From assembly GCA_032209605.1 (NCBI GenBank), contig JASFXZ010000009.1:14681553-14745552 (forward strand): a stretch of DNA of 64,000 nt, given 5' to 3'. The DNA is from Mactromeris polynyma (Eukaryota; Mollusca; Bivalvia; Venerida; Mactridae). The translations under genes were made by a program, and so were the position numbers. Each line of letters starts with the position of its first letter. Position 1 is the stretch's first letter. The notes under the pieces were generated by a model. The model made no database searches. It saw nothing but the letters and a program-made list of their open reading frames with translations, and was not told the origin of the DNA. Below, in pieces: positions 54,556-64,000 of this stretch.

Positions 54556-54768
54556 GGGACTTTCAAGTCACATAAATAGCCTTGGTCATATAGTGACTAT
54601 TCCAGCAATTACGGTAGAGGAAGTCCCATGTGGAAGGTGGACACCTGGGTAGAACCGCCGACTTTCCGTAAGCAAGCTGGGTGGCTTCCTCACAAATTCT
54701 ACATCAAGGGTGGGATTCGAACCCGCCGCGGTGAGAGTCAAGTGACAACTCGACCACGAAGGCCCCTT
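54556..54768 (-). mobile_element. SINE family A, copy 3, best preserved
   Basis: The minus strand reads GGGGCCTTCGTGGTCGAGTT (A box), CGGCGGGTTCGAATCCCACC (perfect B box), then AGGAAGCCACCCAGCTTGCT, GGTTCTACCCAGGTGTCCAC and TGACCAAGGCTATTTATGTG, the same order as 26986 and 37340. It lies just 3' of the gene at 54867-57086 on the same strand. Confidence 0.75.
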
Positions 54769-54866
54769 TAGACACTATAAACTACGTAAACAAACTAATG
54801 ACGTACTTCAATATGAAACACGATTGGCACAAAAAGGCAACAGTAAACAGAAATTAAGTCACATCC

Positions 54867-57086
54867 TCATGATTTTTTCACCGGTTGTAACGACAGTGGA
54901 GATAAACTAATATTCCTTTTTAACCAGTTTTTGCACTTCTGTATGGAACGTTCCCGAATGAATCTTGGAGGTATTTCCAATTCTTCATTTGATATTATAG
55001 GTCGGTTATATCTGCTATCAAATCCTGCAGGAGTTATTTCAAAATCATTATCCGGACTCGCTATCATGTGATAATTACCAATGCCGGGAATTTTATGCTT
55101 TCTGTGTCTGACATTTTCTAAGGTGACAATTTGTTTCGATTGTGAAGAATGTTTAACTCCCACGTTTGGTTTATTCATTTCTTTAATAGTCGGAAAGAGT
55201 TTGCCTTTATGTAATTCATCACTTGTAGAATCATCACACTCCCTAGCATTTGTTGGAGAACTGTATCTGGAGCTATTCTCATCATTTCCTACACTATCCA
55301 TTGACCTAAATTGTTGCCTGTAGAACGACCTAGTTCTCTCTTGCATGTAATATTCATATTTATTTCTATTGTCTTTTAGCTTTCTCTGGACATTTACACT
55401 TTTATGTTTTATATCACGAAGGTCATTCTCCTTGTTTCGTTTCTCCGGTTTCCCTCCCATATCTTGCAATGTCTCTAGTATAGCGTATCTGGCTTCCTTA
55501 GACATGTTCAGAGATTCTAAATCACTCACTGCGGAATTTAATTGCTGACTTCCTTCGGTTTCTTCACATTCAGTCTCTTCCTCGATTGTTTTTGATTCTC
55601 GAACAATTTTACTTGCGTTTTCACCGCATAAAGAATCGTCATGCGAATAATTGCTATGACAACCAGCACTTATAACTGAAAGTCTACTATTAGCACCGAA
55701 TCTTTCAAGATCATTTATCAAGGTATTGACATCGTATGTAGTAGTATCGTTCGCTTCCTTAGCACTATCGTTACTAGATACACTTATTTTATCTGATAAA
55801 CCGTTTTCGGAAATGACGCTGCATCCATCAATTAGCGATCCATTTTCACTATATTCAGTCCCTTCACACGCGAATTTCACGTGTTTCTTTGGCTGATCAA
55901 TTTGCTCTCCACATTCAGCAGTTATCGTCCTTGACTCTAGTTCCGGTGTTTCGGTATTACTGGCGAATCCACTATCTTTAGATGCTGGTGGATCATCAGT
56001 AACATTTACTAAATCAGTTGAGTTTCGATTATTTTCAATGTCTAAGATAACGATATTTTTCTCTATAAAACAATCGTCAGATTTAACATCGAAATTACCC
56101 GACTGTTTGTCAGAATTATTTTCAATTTCTCTATTCCTTCCTTTCTGGAACTGATTATCACTAGAACATTCCTCAGACACTGTGATATCACTCGCTTTGT
56201 CTATTCCAGTATCTTGGCGACCTTCTTGAATGTATGGAGTATTCTGGTCTCTCGATGCTTCTTGATCACGTGTTCTCTGTGTATTTAAACCAGTATATTC
56301 GTCAGTTAAAACTGTCTCAACACTGGCTTTAAGTTCCGATTGACTTCTTTCAGAGCATGGCAATGGTTTAGCTGATTTTCCACGAGTCAAATATCCAGGT
56401 CTTTCTTGTATTCTACTGCTCTGTTGATAACTTTTTGGTGCAGAAGATGGGGCAGACTTAGTTCGCCATAGAGTTCTGTTTGTTGACACGCTTTGTTTGT
56501 TTATATTGCGATTTACTGCGTTCACCTTTGTTTCAATATTTGACACGTCTGCTTTATTTGTTTTAGAACCTTTAATCCATTTTCTTTCGTTTGTTCTGTT
56601 ACCACAAGTCGATTGACAACGAGCTTTGTTTAGTGTCTCGTTGGACGGTTTACGGACTTCATTAGCGCTGTAACAAGAGCGACTTCGTTCTAATTTTTTC
56701 CCGTAAGTTCGATTTCTTAAGAATGACTTAGATGTTCTGGCAAAAGCTTTGTAGATTGTAGTGTCTCCTTTGTTCCAAATATTCGGCTTAAATTCCCTTT
56801 CTTGTCGCACTGTAGTTCTGTTGTGCTTACTGTTGGGATCGTAAGCTATTCTAGTATTATTCCGATTTATCAGTTCAAAGTTTTTGCGATGTACATTAAA
56901 ATCCGCTGGTTCTCTTCGGTCGACTTTCGAAGCTAGAGAATTGGCTTCTAAATGACACGAATCATGTTCGTCATAACTAACCAAACTGATCAATTCAATG
57001 TCTGTGTTCTGTTTGAAAATATCAAATTCTGTTTTATAAACAGCGCGCTTTCTCAAGCTAGCAACTGGACGGTTTCCAAAAGCCAT
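54867..57086 (-). CDS. Hypothetical disordered protein, 739 codons, single exon
   Basis: ATG at 57086 (context AGAATGG, strong) to TGA at 54869-54867; three more codons upstream are open but start at TTG. No domain is recognised. The sequence is charged and Ser/Asn/Asp/Glu-rich, low in hydrophobic residues, with no signal peptide or membrane segment, so a largely disordered intracellular protein is likely. Basic first third (residues 60-250), acidic middle (250-520), basic C-terminal part. Short motifs seen: RTKSAP at 208-213 (14-3-3-like), KHVKF at 401-405 (PP1-docking RVxF-like), and a compact end IPPRFIRERSIQKCKNWL at 705-722 that looks most likely to be conserved. Short motifs occur by chance, so these are hints. 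It may end earlier by splicing at CCGGTGAAA near the stop. No AATAAA was seen downstream before the SINE. Confidence 0.72.
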   Translation of the reverse strand: MAFGNRPVASLRKRAVYKTEFDIFKQNTDIELISLVSYDEHDSCHLEANSLASKVDRREPADFNVHRKNFELINRNNTRIAYDPNSKHNRTTVRQEREFKPNIWNKGDTTIYKAFARTSKSFLRNRTYGKKLERSRSCYSANEVRKPSNETLNKARCQSTCGNRTNERKWIKGSKTNKADVSNIETKVNAVNRNINKQSVSTNRTLWRTKSAPSSAPKSYQQSSRIQERPGYLTRGKSAKPLPCSERSQSELKASVETVLTDEYTGLNTQRTRDQEASRDQNTPYIQEGRQDTGIDKASDITVSEECSSDNQFQKGRNREIENNSDKQSGNFDVKSDDCFIEKNIVILDIENNRNSTDLVNVTDDPPASKDSGFASNTETPELESRTITAECGEQIDQPKKHVKFACEGTEYSENGSLIDGCSVISENGLSDKISVSSNDSAKEANDTTTYDVNTLINDLERFGANSRLSVISAGCHSNYSHDDSLCGENASKIVRESKTIEEETECEETEGSQQLNSAVSDLESLNMSKEARYAILETLQDMGGKPEKRNKENDLRDIKHKSVNVQRKLKDNRNKYEYYMQERTRSFYRQQFRSMDSVGNDENSSRYSSPTNARECDDSTSDELHKGKLFPTIKEMNKPNVGVKHSSQSKQIVTLENVRHRKHKIPGIGNYHMIASPDNDFEITPAGFDSRYNRPIISNEELEIPPRFIRERSIQKCKNWLKRNISLSPLSLQPVKKS

Positions 57087-57089
57087 TCT

Positions 57090-57610
57090 GCACAATAATT
57101 TCCTTTTGTTTCTTGTTTAAATGCAATCAATCATTCGAGTGATACTTTGACACCCCATATACATTCTACAGGGTATTCATATACATTCATATCACTTTAC
57201 AAATGTCTAATCTTTCCATTCGGTGGACATACATTAAGGTTTTGTTACGTTCAATTTGCACCTATTGGTTTTCAGTATCACCAAGCAATGTTTATAATTT
57301 GTTTATAGATAAGCAATTGAAAGTATCAAAAGTTATTCTATACGGATCATTTAAATGCTCACGTACTTGAAACGTTATTTATTACCGCTGATTTCCTCCA
57401 TTCGCTACTTCTATTCAATTTAAATTAGTAAACAGAACGCATAAAAGATCACAAACATTTCTGCGGAAGTTATACAGTCTCTGTATGTGTATCTTTGCGT
57501 TTATGTTTGTCCTTTTGTTAAATACATAAATTGCTTGGTTAATCTGTAGTTTTGGTGACGAGTTGATGCACAAGTTCTCACGACTATTTCTCACGCGATT
57601 TCCCGCGAGG
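57090..57610 (-). other. Probable 5' leader or upstream region of the 739-codon gene
   Basis: About 530 bp between the start codon and the NRF-1-like site. A 73-codon minus frame with ATG at 57636 runs to 57415 (MTTAHARETLAGNRV...) and could be an upstream ORF in the leader. No intron can be defined with confidence. Confidence 0.4.
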
Positions 57611-57616
57611 GTCTCC

Positions 57617-57628
57617 CGCGCATGCGCA
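57617..57628. promoter_or_regulatory. NRF-1-type palindrome in a CpG-rich patch
   Basis: CGCGCATGCGCA fits the YGCGCAYGCGCR consensus of nuclear respiratory factor 1 at every position. It sits in a short CpG-rich island (TCCCGCGAGGGTCTCCCGCG just before it) within AT-rich DNA. Such sites mark broad, often bidirectional animal promoters; here the 739-codon gene points left and a possible exon points right. Confidence 0.6.
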
Positions 57629-57678
57629 GTCGTCATGTATTTGCGGCTCCATTATTACGTGATTGGTATCACAGGGTG

Positions 57679-57722
57679 ATGATGATGTCTTTGTCTCCAC
57701 CTAACTGCGGTAACAATGGATT
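57679..57722 (+). CDS. Possible first coding exon of a divergent gene
   Basis: Three ATGs in a row (57679, 57682, 57685) open a 14-codon stretch MMMSLSPPNCGNNG that runs into TT|GTAAGT at 57723, a strong splice-donor match. It lies 50 bp from the NRF-1-like site. No acceptor or second exon could be identified downstream, so this is speculative; a plain stop (TAA in GTAAGT is not in frame; TGTAAG gives TAA in the ATG frame at 57724-57726) ends the unspliced frame. Confidence 0.22.
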
Positions 57723-57729
57723 GTAAGTC

Positions 57730-59310
57730 TGACTGATGATCAAAATAGCAGCCGACAGCCTGAAAATAAATTTAGATAAGTAGTCAATAAAGGTTGTTTA
57801 ATTGCCTTAGATTAGACACGTATAGTCTTACATTCTGTGTTAATTAGTGTTCGCAACGCCATTACGTTTTCTGTATAATATCAGACCGCATATATGTACA
57901 AGAACCAATGCTACCGCTGCTAAAATTTGAACCATGTCCTATATATAAATGTAAGTATATGCGATGCCCTTACACTTTGTAATGTACTTTTAAACATGTA
58001 CAATTCGAAAACTAGTTATCTATCATTCGAACTGTTGATATTATTCGAAATGCGTATATCTAGTATTAGCATTGATGCTATCACTGACATATATGTCCGT
58101 GATGCTATCTACAGGAGGTATTCCATAGTAAAACCGCGCCCCAAACAAGTGAACGAGCTGGTTTTAAATTGCACAGATGTACAGTACTCGAAGTCTTCAT
58201 AGAACGAACTTTATATTCCACGCAGTTCCGATTTACCCAACCATATCAATTCTCGTTGCCTTCCTCGAAAGACAAAAAATATGTAATAAAACGTTTCCAA
58301 GCACAGTACTGTCCGTGATCACACATTACACACACAATGGAGCTTTTCTAACTGGTCACTGTCATATCGCCATACGAGTATTTGTCAAATGAATGATCAA
58401 TCTCGACCAAATCTATTCCAATACGCACATTCTCATATCGTAAACATTTATAAGCACTTGTATAATAAAGCATAAAATTATCAACTAGTGACGATTTAGT
58501 GAAATAATATTATTTTATCAAGATTTACACAGAATGACCACTAAGAAGAAGTGTACATTGTATACCAAAGCATGGTTTCAGACATGCGTCCCTGATTACA
58601 TCACGTGATATTGCAACATCAAGTACACAAAGTGTAGCAAAATATCGCTATTGTATTTTTGTGTACATTTAATTTATTACTGATTTATAGTATACCGGTA
58701 CAATGAGGTTAAAGTTAACCTTATGTATACCTGACTCTTTGTAGATCAAACATAATTGTTTGTTTATTCGTAAATTCCTTCCAATGAATTGGTTTCAATT
58801 TGCTGTTTAGAGACTTAAATTGGTATAAAACTTGTAGGGAACATCGACATACGCAAATTTTAACATTTCATATGCTGAATTTTATAGTTTTAGAATCTAC
58901 TCGTCAAATAGGAATGTCGATAAAACTGACATTAATGTAAGAAAGAGGTGGATAGTTTGGTGGTTAGATGCAGCTTTATGAGTGTATTATTCTTGGCTTA
59001 TATTTTGATCCATGTTTTAGATAAAGAAATATTATAAAAGTTTCATAAATTGTTGAATTCTTGATCGATCATGTCGTATAGATCGTGTTCAATCAGGAAT
59101 ATATCGATATATGATAGCACTTGTTCTTTTCCTCCCTCTCACAGGCAACACCGTATGCATACAGTACATTTGTATAATTAATAAGATTGTTCAAAATTTC
59201 ATCTGAGGTACAAAATCTGAAAATAAATCTGCTTCAATGCTCTGAAACCTAAACAGGAAATATATTTTTCCAGATTTTTTCATCTTAATAAATATTTTAA
59301 TCGTTTTAAC
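57730..59310. other. Intergenic or intron, no exon recognised
   Basis: Frames of 91 codons (57927-58202) and 71 codons (58177-58392) on the plus strand lack recognisable motifs. No repeat family copy seen. Confidence 0.4.
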
Positions 59311-59312
59311 TC

Positions 59313-59400
59313 AGCTTTGCCTCCGGTAAACTTAATTAGTAAAGCGCTCGACTGCCAGCATGGAAGTCATGGGTTCGAACTGTTCTCTGTACTGAACATA
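59313..59400 (+). mobile_element. tRNA-like SINE head
   Basis: CTTAATTAGTAAAGCGCTCG (A-box-like) and GTCATGGGTTCGAACTGTTC (B box) are about 45 bp apart. No full tRNA fold. Confidence 0.5.
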
Positions 59401-59479
59401 ACACATCTTACGTAATGTTATTGTTACTGACAGTTCCAAGACTGTATATCGCTGTATAGTTATTATTTCTTTTTGTGTT

Positions 59480-59760
59480 TTAAATGTATGTTAAATTTCC
59501 CTTGCCCCCTGTGCAATTAGTGTTCATGTTACTTCCTCCCCAGTTTCGGCTTATTGTTGCCAGCTGTTTTGAAGTCTCCTGGATGTATTCCATCCATTAC
59601 CCCCCCCCCTGTTTGTCGCCTTTGATTCTCCTAGTTATCCCCTATGGTCGCACAGGCCATTCGTTACACCCCTGTTCCCTTACGTATGTACCCTTGAACC
59701 TCCTCAACTGCCTTATGTTTTATTAATTTTTGTTTTCCCGGAGTTCTATGTTGGGAGGCA
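59480..59760. other. C/T-rich segment of unknown nature
   Basis: Plus strand rich in CCT, CCC and TTG with a run of nine C near 59601; an 80-codon open frame (59484-59726) covers it with Pro/Leu-rich composition. It could be a repeat fragment; no other copy in the window. Confidence 0.3.
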
Positions 59761-59764
59761 CTGT

Positions 59765-60040
59765 CGTATGTATGTGGTGTTCTCTGTAGCAACTCTCTTC
59801 CACCAAAGATTTACGGTAACAAAATCAACACATTTTGCAACAAATGCATATTGGCACTGGTTTGTATCACATGAGCAGTGGTTATATCAACTGCACATCC
59901 CAGATAATTGAAATACTTCGGACAGAAGACGTCATAGACCCCTAGATGAATCAATCAACAATACCATAGATGCTGTTAATAGTGAAGCTATTGTAAAGAT
60001 CACTTGATGCGACAATCAGGATATGAACAGAACAGAACAT
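59765..60040. other. Intergenic, nothing seen
   Basis: Unique-looking spacer before the retroposon end; AACAGAACAGAACAT at 60026-60040 is the tandem tail of that element on the minus strand. Confidence 0.4.
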
Positions 60041-60129
60041 AACTTTTATTTTCAAACACAGATTGCAAAACAATATGTTTTGCAATAACATGTGGACAAA
60101 TGGTAATAATAAACGTATATACAATGACG
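60041..60129 (-). mobile_element. 5'-truncated retroposon 3' end, copy 2
   Basis: Identical over 89 bp to 16603-16691. On the minus strand it ends GAAAATAAAAGTTATGTTCT followed by GTTCTGTTC, a three-fold GTTCT tail. Truncated at the same point (ATACAATGACG) as copy 1 or within a few bases. Confidence 0.75.
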
Positions 60130-60520
60130 GGCGTAATAAATGAGTTATGAGAACTATAACGCTACAATATAGAGTTGTCATGGTTACATCGCTAAAACAT
60201 TCCCTTGAAGGCTCACCAAATCACCATGGTTACATAACAAGGTGAGAATCAACAAGCATTTTACATAATGTTTCAAATGTTTGGTGAAAGCAAACATAAG
60301 GTTATTTTGAAATATTAAATTGTTGTAATTTCTGTCATATCTACAAAACGTATAACATAAGTACATTTAATGCAAGCTGCATGTTTCTACACAAACTGAT
60401 AAAAGTCTCAAGAGTTAAGTAAACAAACCCATCAAATTGTGGATTAAAATCCTTGTACGTTATTCAAGTGTATTTGTCCAAATATTATAACTACTAAGAA
60501 CTTTTAATGCTATGTCCTCA
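60130..60520. other. Intergenic, no feature seen
   Basis: No frames or repeats of note. Confidence 0.4.
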
Positions 60521-60780
60521 CAGGCCCGTAGCCAGCCAAGATTTTGAAAAGAGGTTTGCGTTATTGTGTTTCGAAGAGATGATGGAGGTAGGTTCAAGAG
60601 GGCGCCCCCCCCCCCCCCCCCTGGCAAGTGTACATACGAAAATATAAGAGTTCAATATGCACGGTGCACTATGGTATTTAAGCCGCACCCCAAAAGGCAT
60701 ATCCGGGGTTTATAAAAGGCACTGCTTGCCAGAAAAAGGGGGATGCACCCTTCGTCCCGTTCCCTTGCTACGTTTGTATG
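60521..60780. mobile_element. DNA-transposon-like repeat with CAGGCCCGTAGCCAG end and C tract
   Basis: Left CAGGCCCGTAGCCAGCC; the right side has CCCTTGCTACGTTTGTATGCC, an imperfect inverted match. A run of C from about 60605 to 60620 lies inside. A CCCGTAGCCAG terminus is common in invertebrate repeats. No coding content. Confidence 0.5.
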
Positions 60781-60784
60781 CCTT

Positions 60785-61985
60785 AACATGAGAACAGAAA
60801 CAACGTTTGAACCGTCGTGTATTAAACGAAAATCATCGCATCTTCATCGTTTCAAGACTTGAGTTTTTTGTATGATTTAAAAGATGGGTAACGGATCGTT
60901 TAGTTTCACGGATATAATATTATATCAAAGTGTATTGGATACTTATATCAAAGTGTATTGGATAATACACCGGTGATAATCGTGTCAATATATTAGCTTA
61001 TGAAGATTATTTTCTGTGTATGAAATAAAAGACGTAATTCATCGCACGATGAAATGGCAAACTGACGTTTATTCAAATCATTTCATTCATTTACGGTTTA
61101 TTTTACATCCCTTAGTACGGCGGGCGTATAATATTTCAATCCTATGATTGCTTTCTCAAAATCTGTACAAAAATGCAATTACTATGTATTTCCAGCATAA
61201 AAATATTAAAAACAATGCAACCTTGTGTACTAATGTAAAGTAATTGACTATGTGCAAAATGTATAGAAATGATCAAATCAAAATACAGACGACTTGCAAC
61301 CAGTCTTAGAACCATCCCTTCAACATTTCGGGGAGATTTTTATTCATTATACAAATATATGCTATGATAACAGCAATCTCGAACATTTAACTAACTGTTT
61401 TTATCAGCGAAACCCAAAAGCGGTAATTATTGCAAAGTCCAAACTTAACATCCGATGAGTCTTGAACATGCAATCAATGGTCTGTTGATATCGGCATGAC
61501 ACAACAATCGGTAGTTATTGAGCCCAGAGGACTCCTATTTTAATTAAATCTTCATTAGGTATATGTGATCGACAAATTGTCTTTGTTTGACATTGCCTAA
61601 ATATAATATTGAACATAATTTAATAACAGACGAAGATTTGCAATTGCACAAAACTGCGTTATCTTAGTGCAGATAAATGACATAGTTACAAGTTTTCAAA
61701 AAAATACCGCATGCTAATTTAAACAAATACATGTACAAGAGAAGAAACAACAAACAGTATATTAAGTATCACAGTGTGGTTTTCATCTTACATTCATCAG
61801 GTAAACTAATCCAATAACCAACTTAATAATTAGTAAGTCCACAGTATGTATGGCATAGTTACACCTCAACAGACCCTTCATCTGTATGTCATCGTTGCCA
61901 TGGTGTTAGTTGTTCATTATAAAAACTAGTGTATTAAAGATGATTTTTTTGCTATTCAATTGAATCAATGAAACTGACTGATTTT
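60785..61985. other. Intergenic, no gene recognised
   Basis: A short direct repeat TATCAAAGTGTATTGGATA occurs twice at about 60922-60962. No frames of note. Confidence 0.45.
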
Positions 61986-61989
61986 TTTT

Positions 61990-62165
61990 TAACTGTTTAC
62001 AATATACATTTGTACACAAAATTTAATCACTCTCTACGACTGCTTTCCTGGGTTGCTATCGAAGACGTGCACCAAATTCATGGATCATGAAGCACACACA
62101 GGATACGAACTTACGACCGTCGGACTAAAAGTCAAACACGCCACCCCTCAACCACAATACCTCCG
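61990..62165 (-). mobile_element. SINE family B, copy
   Basis: On the minus strand GTATTGTGGTTGAGGGGTGG (A box), GACGGTCGTAAGTTCGTATC (B-box-like), then CCAGGAAAGCAGTCGTAGAG and AGTGATTAAATTTTGTG. Same order as 18788-18985. Confidence 0.65.
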
Positions 62166-62169
62166 AAAA

Positions 62170-62735
62170 TAATTCTTATACTTTTAAACGAAACTCGATA
62201 GGTGAAAATAATTAACTTGTATTCAGTTTGTTGACGCAAAAATTCTATAAAATCTTACCCGTATAATTAACTATCCACGCCACAAACTCACAGGACTTTA
62301 TCTATCTGGTTCCGATGTATCAACAAGTAAAATGATACACTTGAATTCCGGATTTCCGTGTAGATATGTTCTGTTACATCAACGCTCAATATTTGATCTC
62401 ATCTTTAAAGCATCTTATCTTTTCAGCAATCGGAATCCAATATGTTTAAACAACTCGCCTCAAACAGTTGTATTTATAACGATTCTTAAATCTGCCAGAG
62501 AACACGACGAGTTATCTGATCAGAACGCATATAACCACACCGGGTTGTTAAATACCCATATTTAATTATTCATTGTCTAACGATTATAAAGCTGTGACAA
62601 TTAATTGTATTTATTACCTCTACATTGATCGTTGCATACTTTGATTTAAAACCCGGGTGTAGCTTGTGTGTTTTATCAATTGGCGAGGTTACGTCATGCT
62701 GCACAAAATGTGAATATTCTAAATAGGTTGCATAT
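62170..62735. other. Intergenic, no gene recognised
   Basis: A 77-codon plus frame (62332-62565) has no recognised motif. Confidence 0.4.
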
Positions 62736-62737
62736 TC

Positions 62738-62826
62738 TCTATACAGTAAAACATACTTATAAAGAACACCGATATAAAAAGCCCGGATATAAAGAACACG
62801 GATAAAAAGAACTATTGGATCTATGG
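62738..62826. mobile_element. TACAGTAAAAC-ended MITE fragment
   Basis: TACAGTAAAACATACTTATA followed by three AAAGAACACC/AAAGCCCGG/AAAGAACACGG steps resembles a half pogo/Tigger-type MITE of a different subfamily. The right terminus is not seen. Confidence 0.4.
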
Positions 62827-62829
62827 AAC

Positions 62830-63365
62830 ACATTTCAAATACCTAAATGTAAATTTTTGCATGCATATCATCGTGAAATTAATAGCGAACAACTGGTATA
62901 TCGAACAGAAATATGGTATCATATTTGCTTTAGTTAATGTTTTAGGAATGTTCAGAGTTTAACACGTTGTACAAGAACATATTTCGGATGTACGATGACG
63001 TACCTGACCCATAAAGTATTCACCACTTGAGGATTTCTGTATCAGCTTACATCGTAAATACATTTTAATAGTTTAAAACAGCTCAAAGTTGCATTGCTTG
63101 TTGTAAAGGCAATTTTATAACTGCTATGCTTACTAATAGCTATTGCCTAACAGAAATTACCAATAATATGTTATTAACTTTACAATTTACATATATTTAC
63201 TCAATTATTTAAGTTGCAATTTCGGGAGCAAATCGATCACAATCACAAACAACAACTCAATGTCAAATCTTTTTAAAGTTTGACATTTAAAATTGAACTC
63301 AATGCTTTTATTTCTTTCTCATTTGTTTCGTCTCATCCATTAATATCCATTCTCAAAAGACCATA
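62830..63365. other. Intergenic, left flank of 20-bp array
   Basis: Nothing recognised. Confidence 0.4.
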
Positions 63366-63712
63366 CATTAAATTACTCTCTAAATTGCTCTGCTCCGCAC
63401 GAAACTGCTCCGCTCATCTAAATTGCTCTGCTCCGCTTGAAATTGCTCTGCTCCGCTATAAATTGCTCTGCTTCACTCTTAATTGCTCTGCTCTGCTATA
63501 AATTGCTCTGCTTCACTCTTAATTGCTCTGCTCCGCTATAAATTCCTCTGCTCCACTCTTAATTGCTCTGCTCTGCTATAAATTGCTCTGCTCCGCTATA
63601 AATTGCTCTGCTCTTAATTGCTTTGCTCTGCATTAAATTGCTCTGCTCCGCTCTTAATAGCTCTGCTCTGCATTATATTATTCTGCCCCGCTCTGAATTG
63701 CTCTGTTCTGCT
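63366..63712. repeat. 20-bp minisatellite (AATTGCTCTGCTCCGCTATA), about 17 units
   Basis: AATTGCTCTGCTCCGCTATA repeats with variants CTCTGCTTCACTCTT and CTCTGCTCTGCTATA; several units are shortened. TATA and CTCTT endings alternate through part of the array (63460-63600), hinting at a 40-bp higher-order unit. Leu/Ser/Ala frames here are by-products. Confidence 0.92.
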
Positions 63713-63714
63713 CC

Positions 63715-64000
63715 TATCTATTTTTCATTTACGTCGCATGTGTAAAGTACATTCCGTTCTATATCTTATATTTAAACTTTTATTGGTATTACAATTAGGT
63801 TCTCGAAAACGTTACGCATTGCAAGAATGTCTAGTTACTCGACAAGTTTCTTTTTGTGATTATCTTTCATTATATCAATATTACAGACTTCAAATGCATT
63901 TAAGTAAATATCAGTGTTAATCAGAATATTGACAACTGTTTGTTTGCATTACTGATAAATCAAGGAGAAAATCGATGGGAATCCAGGAAGATAAAAGAAA
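63715..64000. other. Right edge of window, nothing recognised
   Basis: Open to 63920 on the plus strand from inside the array, but with no recognisable motif. Confidence 0.35.

Noticed and set aside
57087..57095. Three extra codons before the 739-codon gene
   Set aside because: They start at TTG, and the ATG at 57086 has a strong context.

Overview
This is a gene-poor, AT-rich stretch of an animal nuclear genome, most likely a bivalve mollusc. The clues are a tRNA-derived SINE of the kind I know from molluscs, molluscan-style DNA-transposon remnants (for example the foldback with GTGGGGGCAT ends), a Mag-like Ty3 retrotransposon, and spliceosome-type sequence signals. There are no bacterial features: no operons, no ribosome-binding sites and no CRISPR. 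I cannot name the species from sequence alone.

Only two long open reading frames look like real protein genes. One is the Gag-Pol polyprotein of a complete Ty3/gypsy LTR retrotransposon at 43922-48706. Its two 212-bp LTRs differ at one base, it is flanked by a CTATT duplication, and primer-binding site, polypurine tract and all catalytic residues are present, so it inserted recently and may be active. The other is a 739-codon single-exon reading frame on the minus strand (57086-54867) for a charged, probably disordered protein I do not recognise. About 0.5 kb upstream lies a perfect NRF-1-type palindrome (57617-57628), and a possible divergent first exon lies on the plus strand (57679-57722). 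Weaker candidates are a 71-codon secreted peptide on the minus strand (32716-32501) with a TATA-like box, a possible promoter/5' exon near 43.5 kb, and a triple CACGTG cluster at 52591-52613.

The rest is repeats. Five large minisatellite arrays are present: 25 bp (5341-6157), 18/90 bp higher-order (9043-9722), 26 bp (12421-13642), 51 bp (25027-26403) and 39 bp (41513-41932). A 20-bp array lies at the right end. The 26-bp array sits inside a SINE: its unit matches an internal piece of the SINE copy at 51047-51341, and the SINE tail follows the array. The arrays create long reading frames that I do not treat as genes.

Between the arrays are many short non-autonomous DNA transposons: TA-CAGT-ended pogo/Tigger-like elements, CAGGG-ended hAT-like elements, a CACAGGAGA-ended family and several foldbacks. 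There are also at least three tRNA-SINE families and two identical 89-bp retroposon 3' ends 43 kb apart. No transposase gene for any of these is in the window, so they must be mobilised from elsewhere. All family assignments rest on reading motifs by eye and comparing copies within the window; no database was searched.
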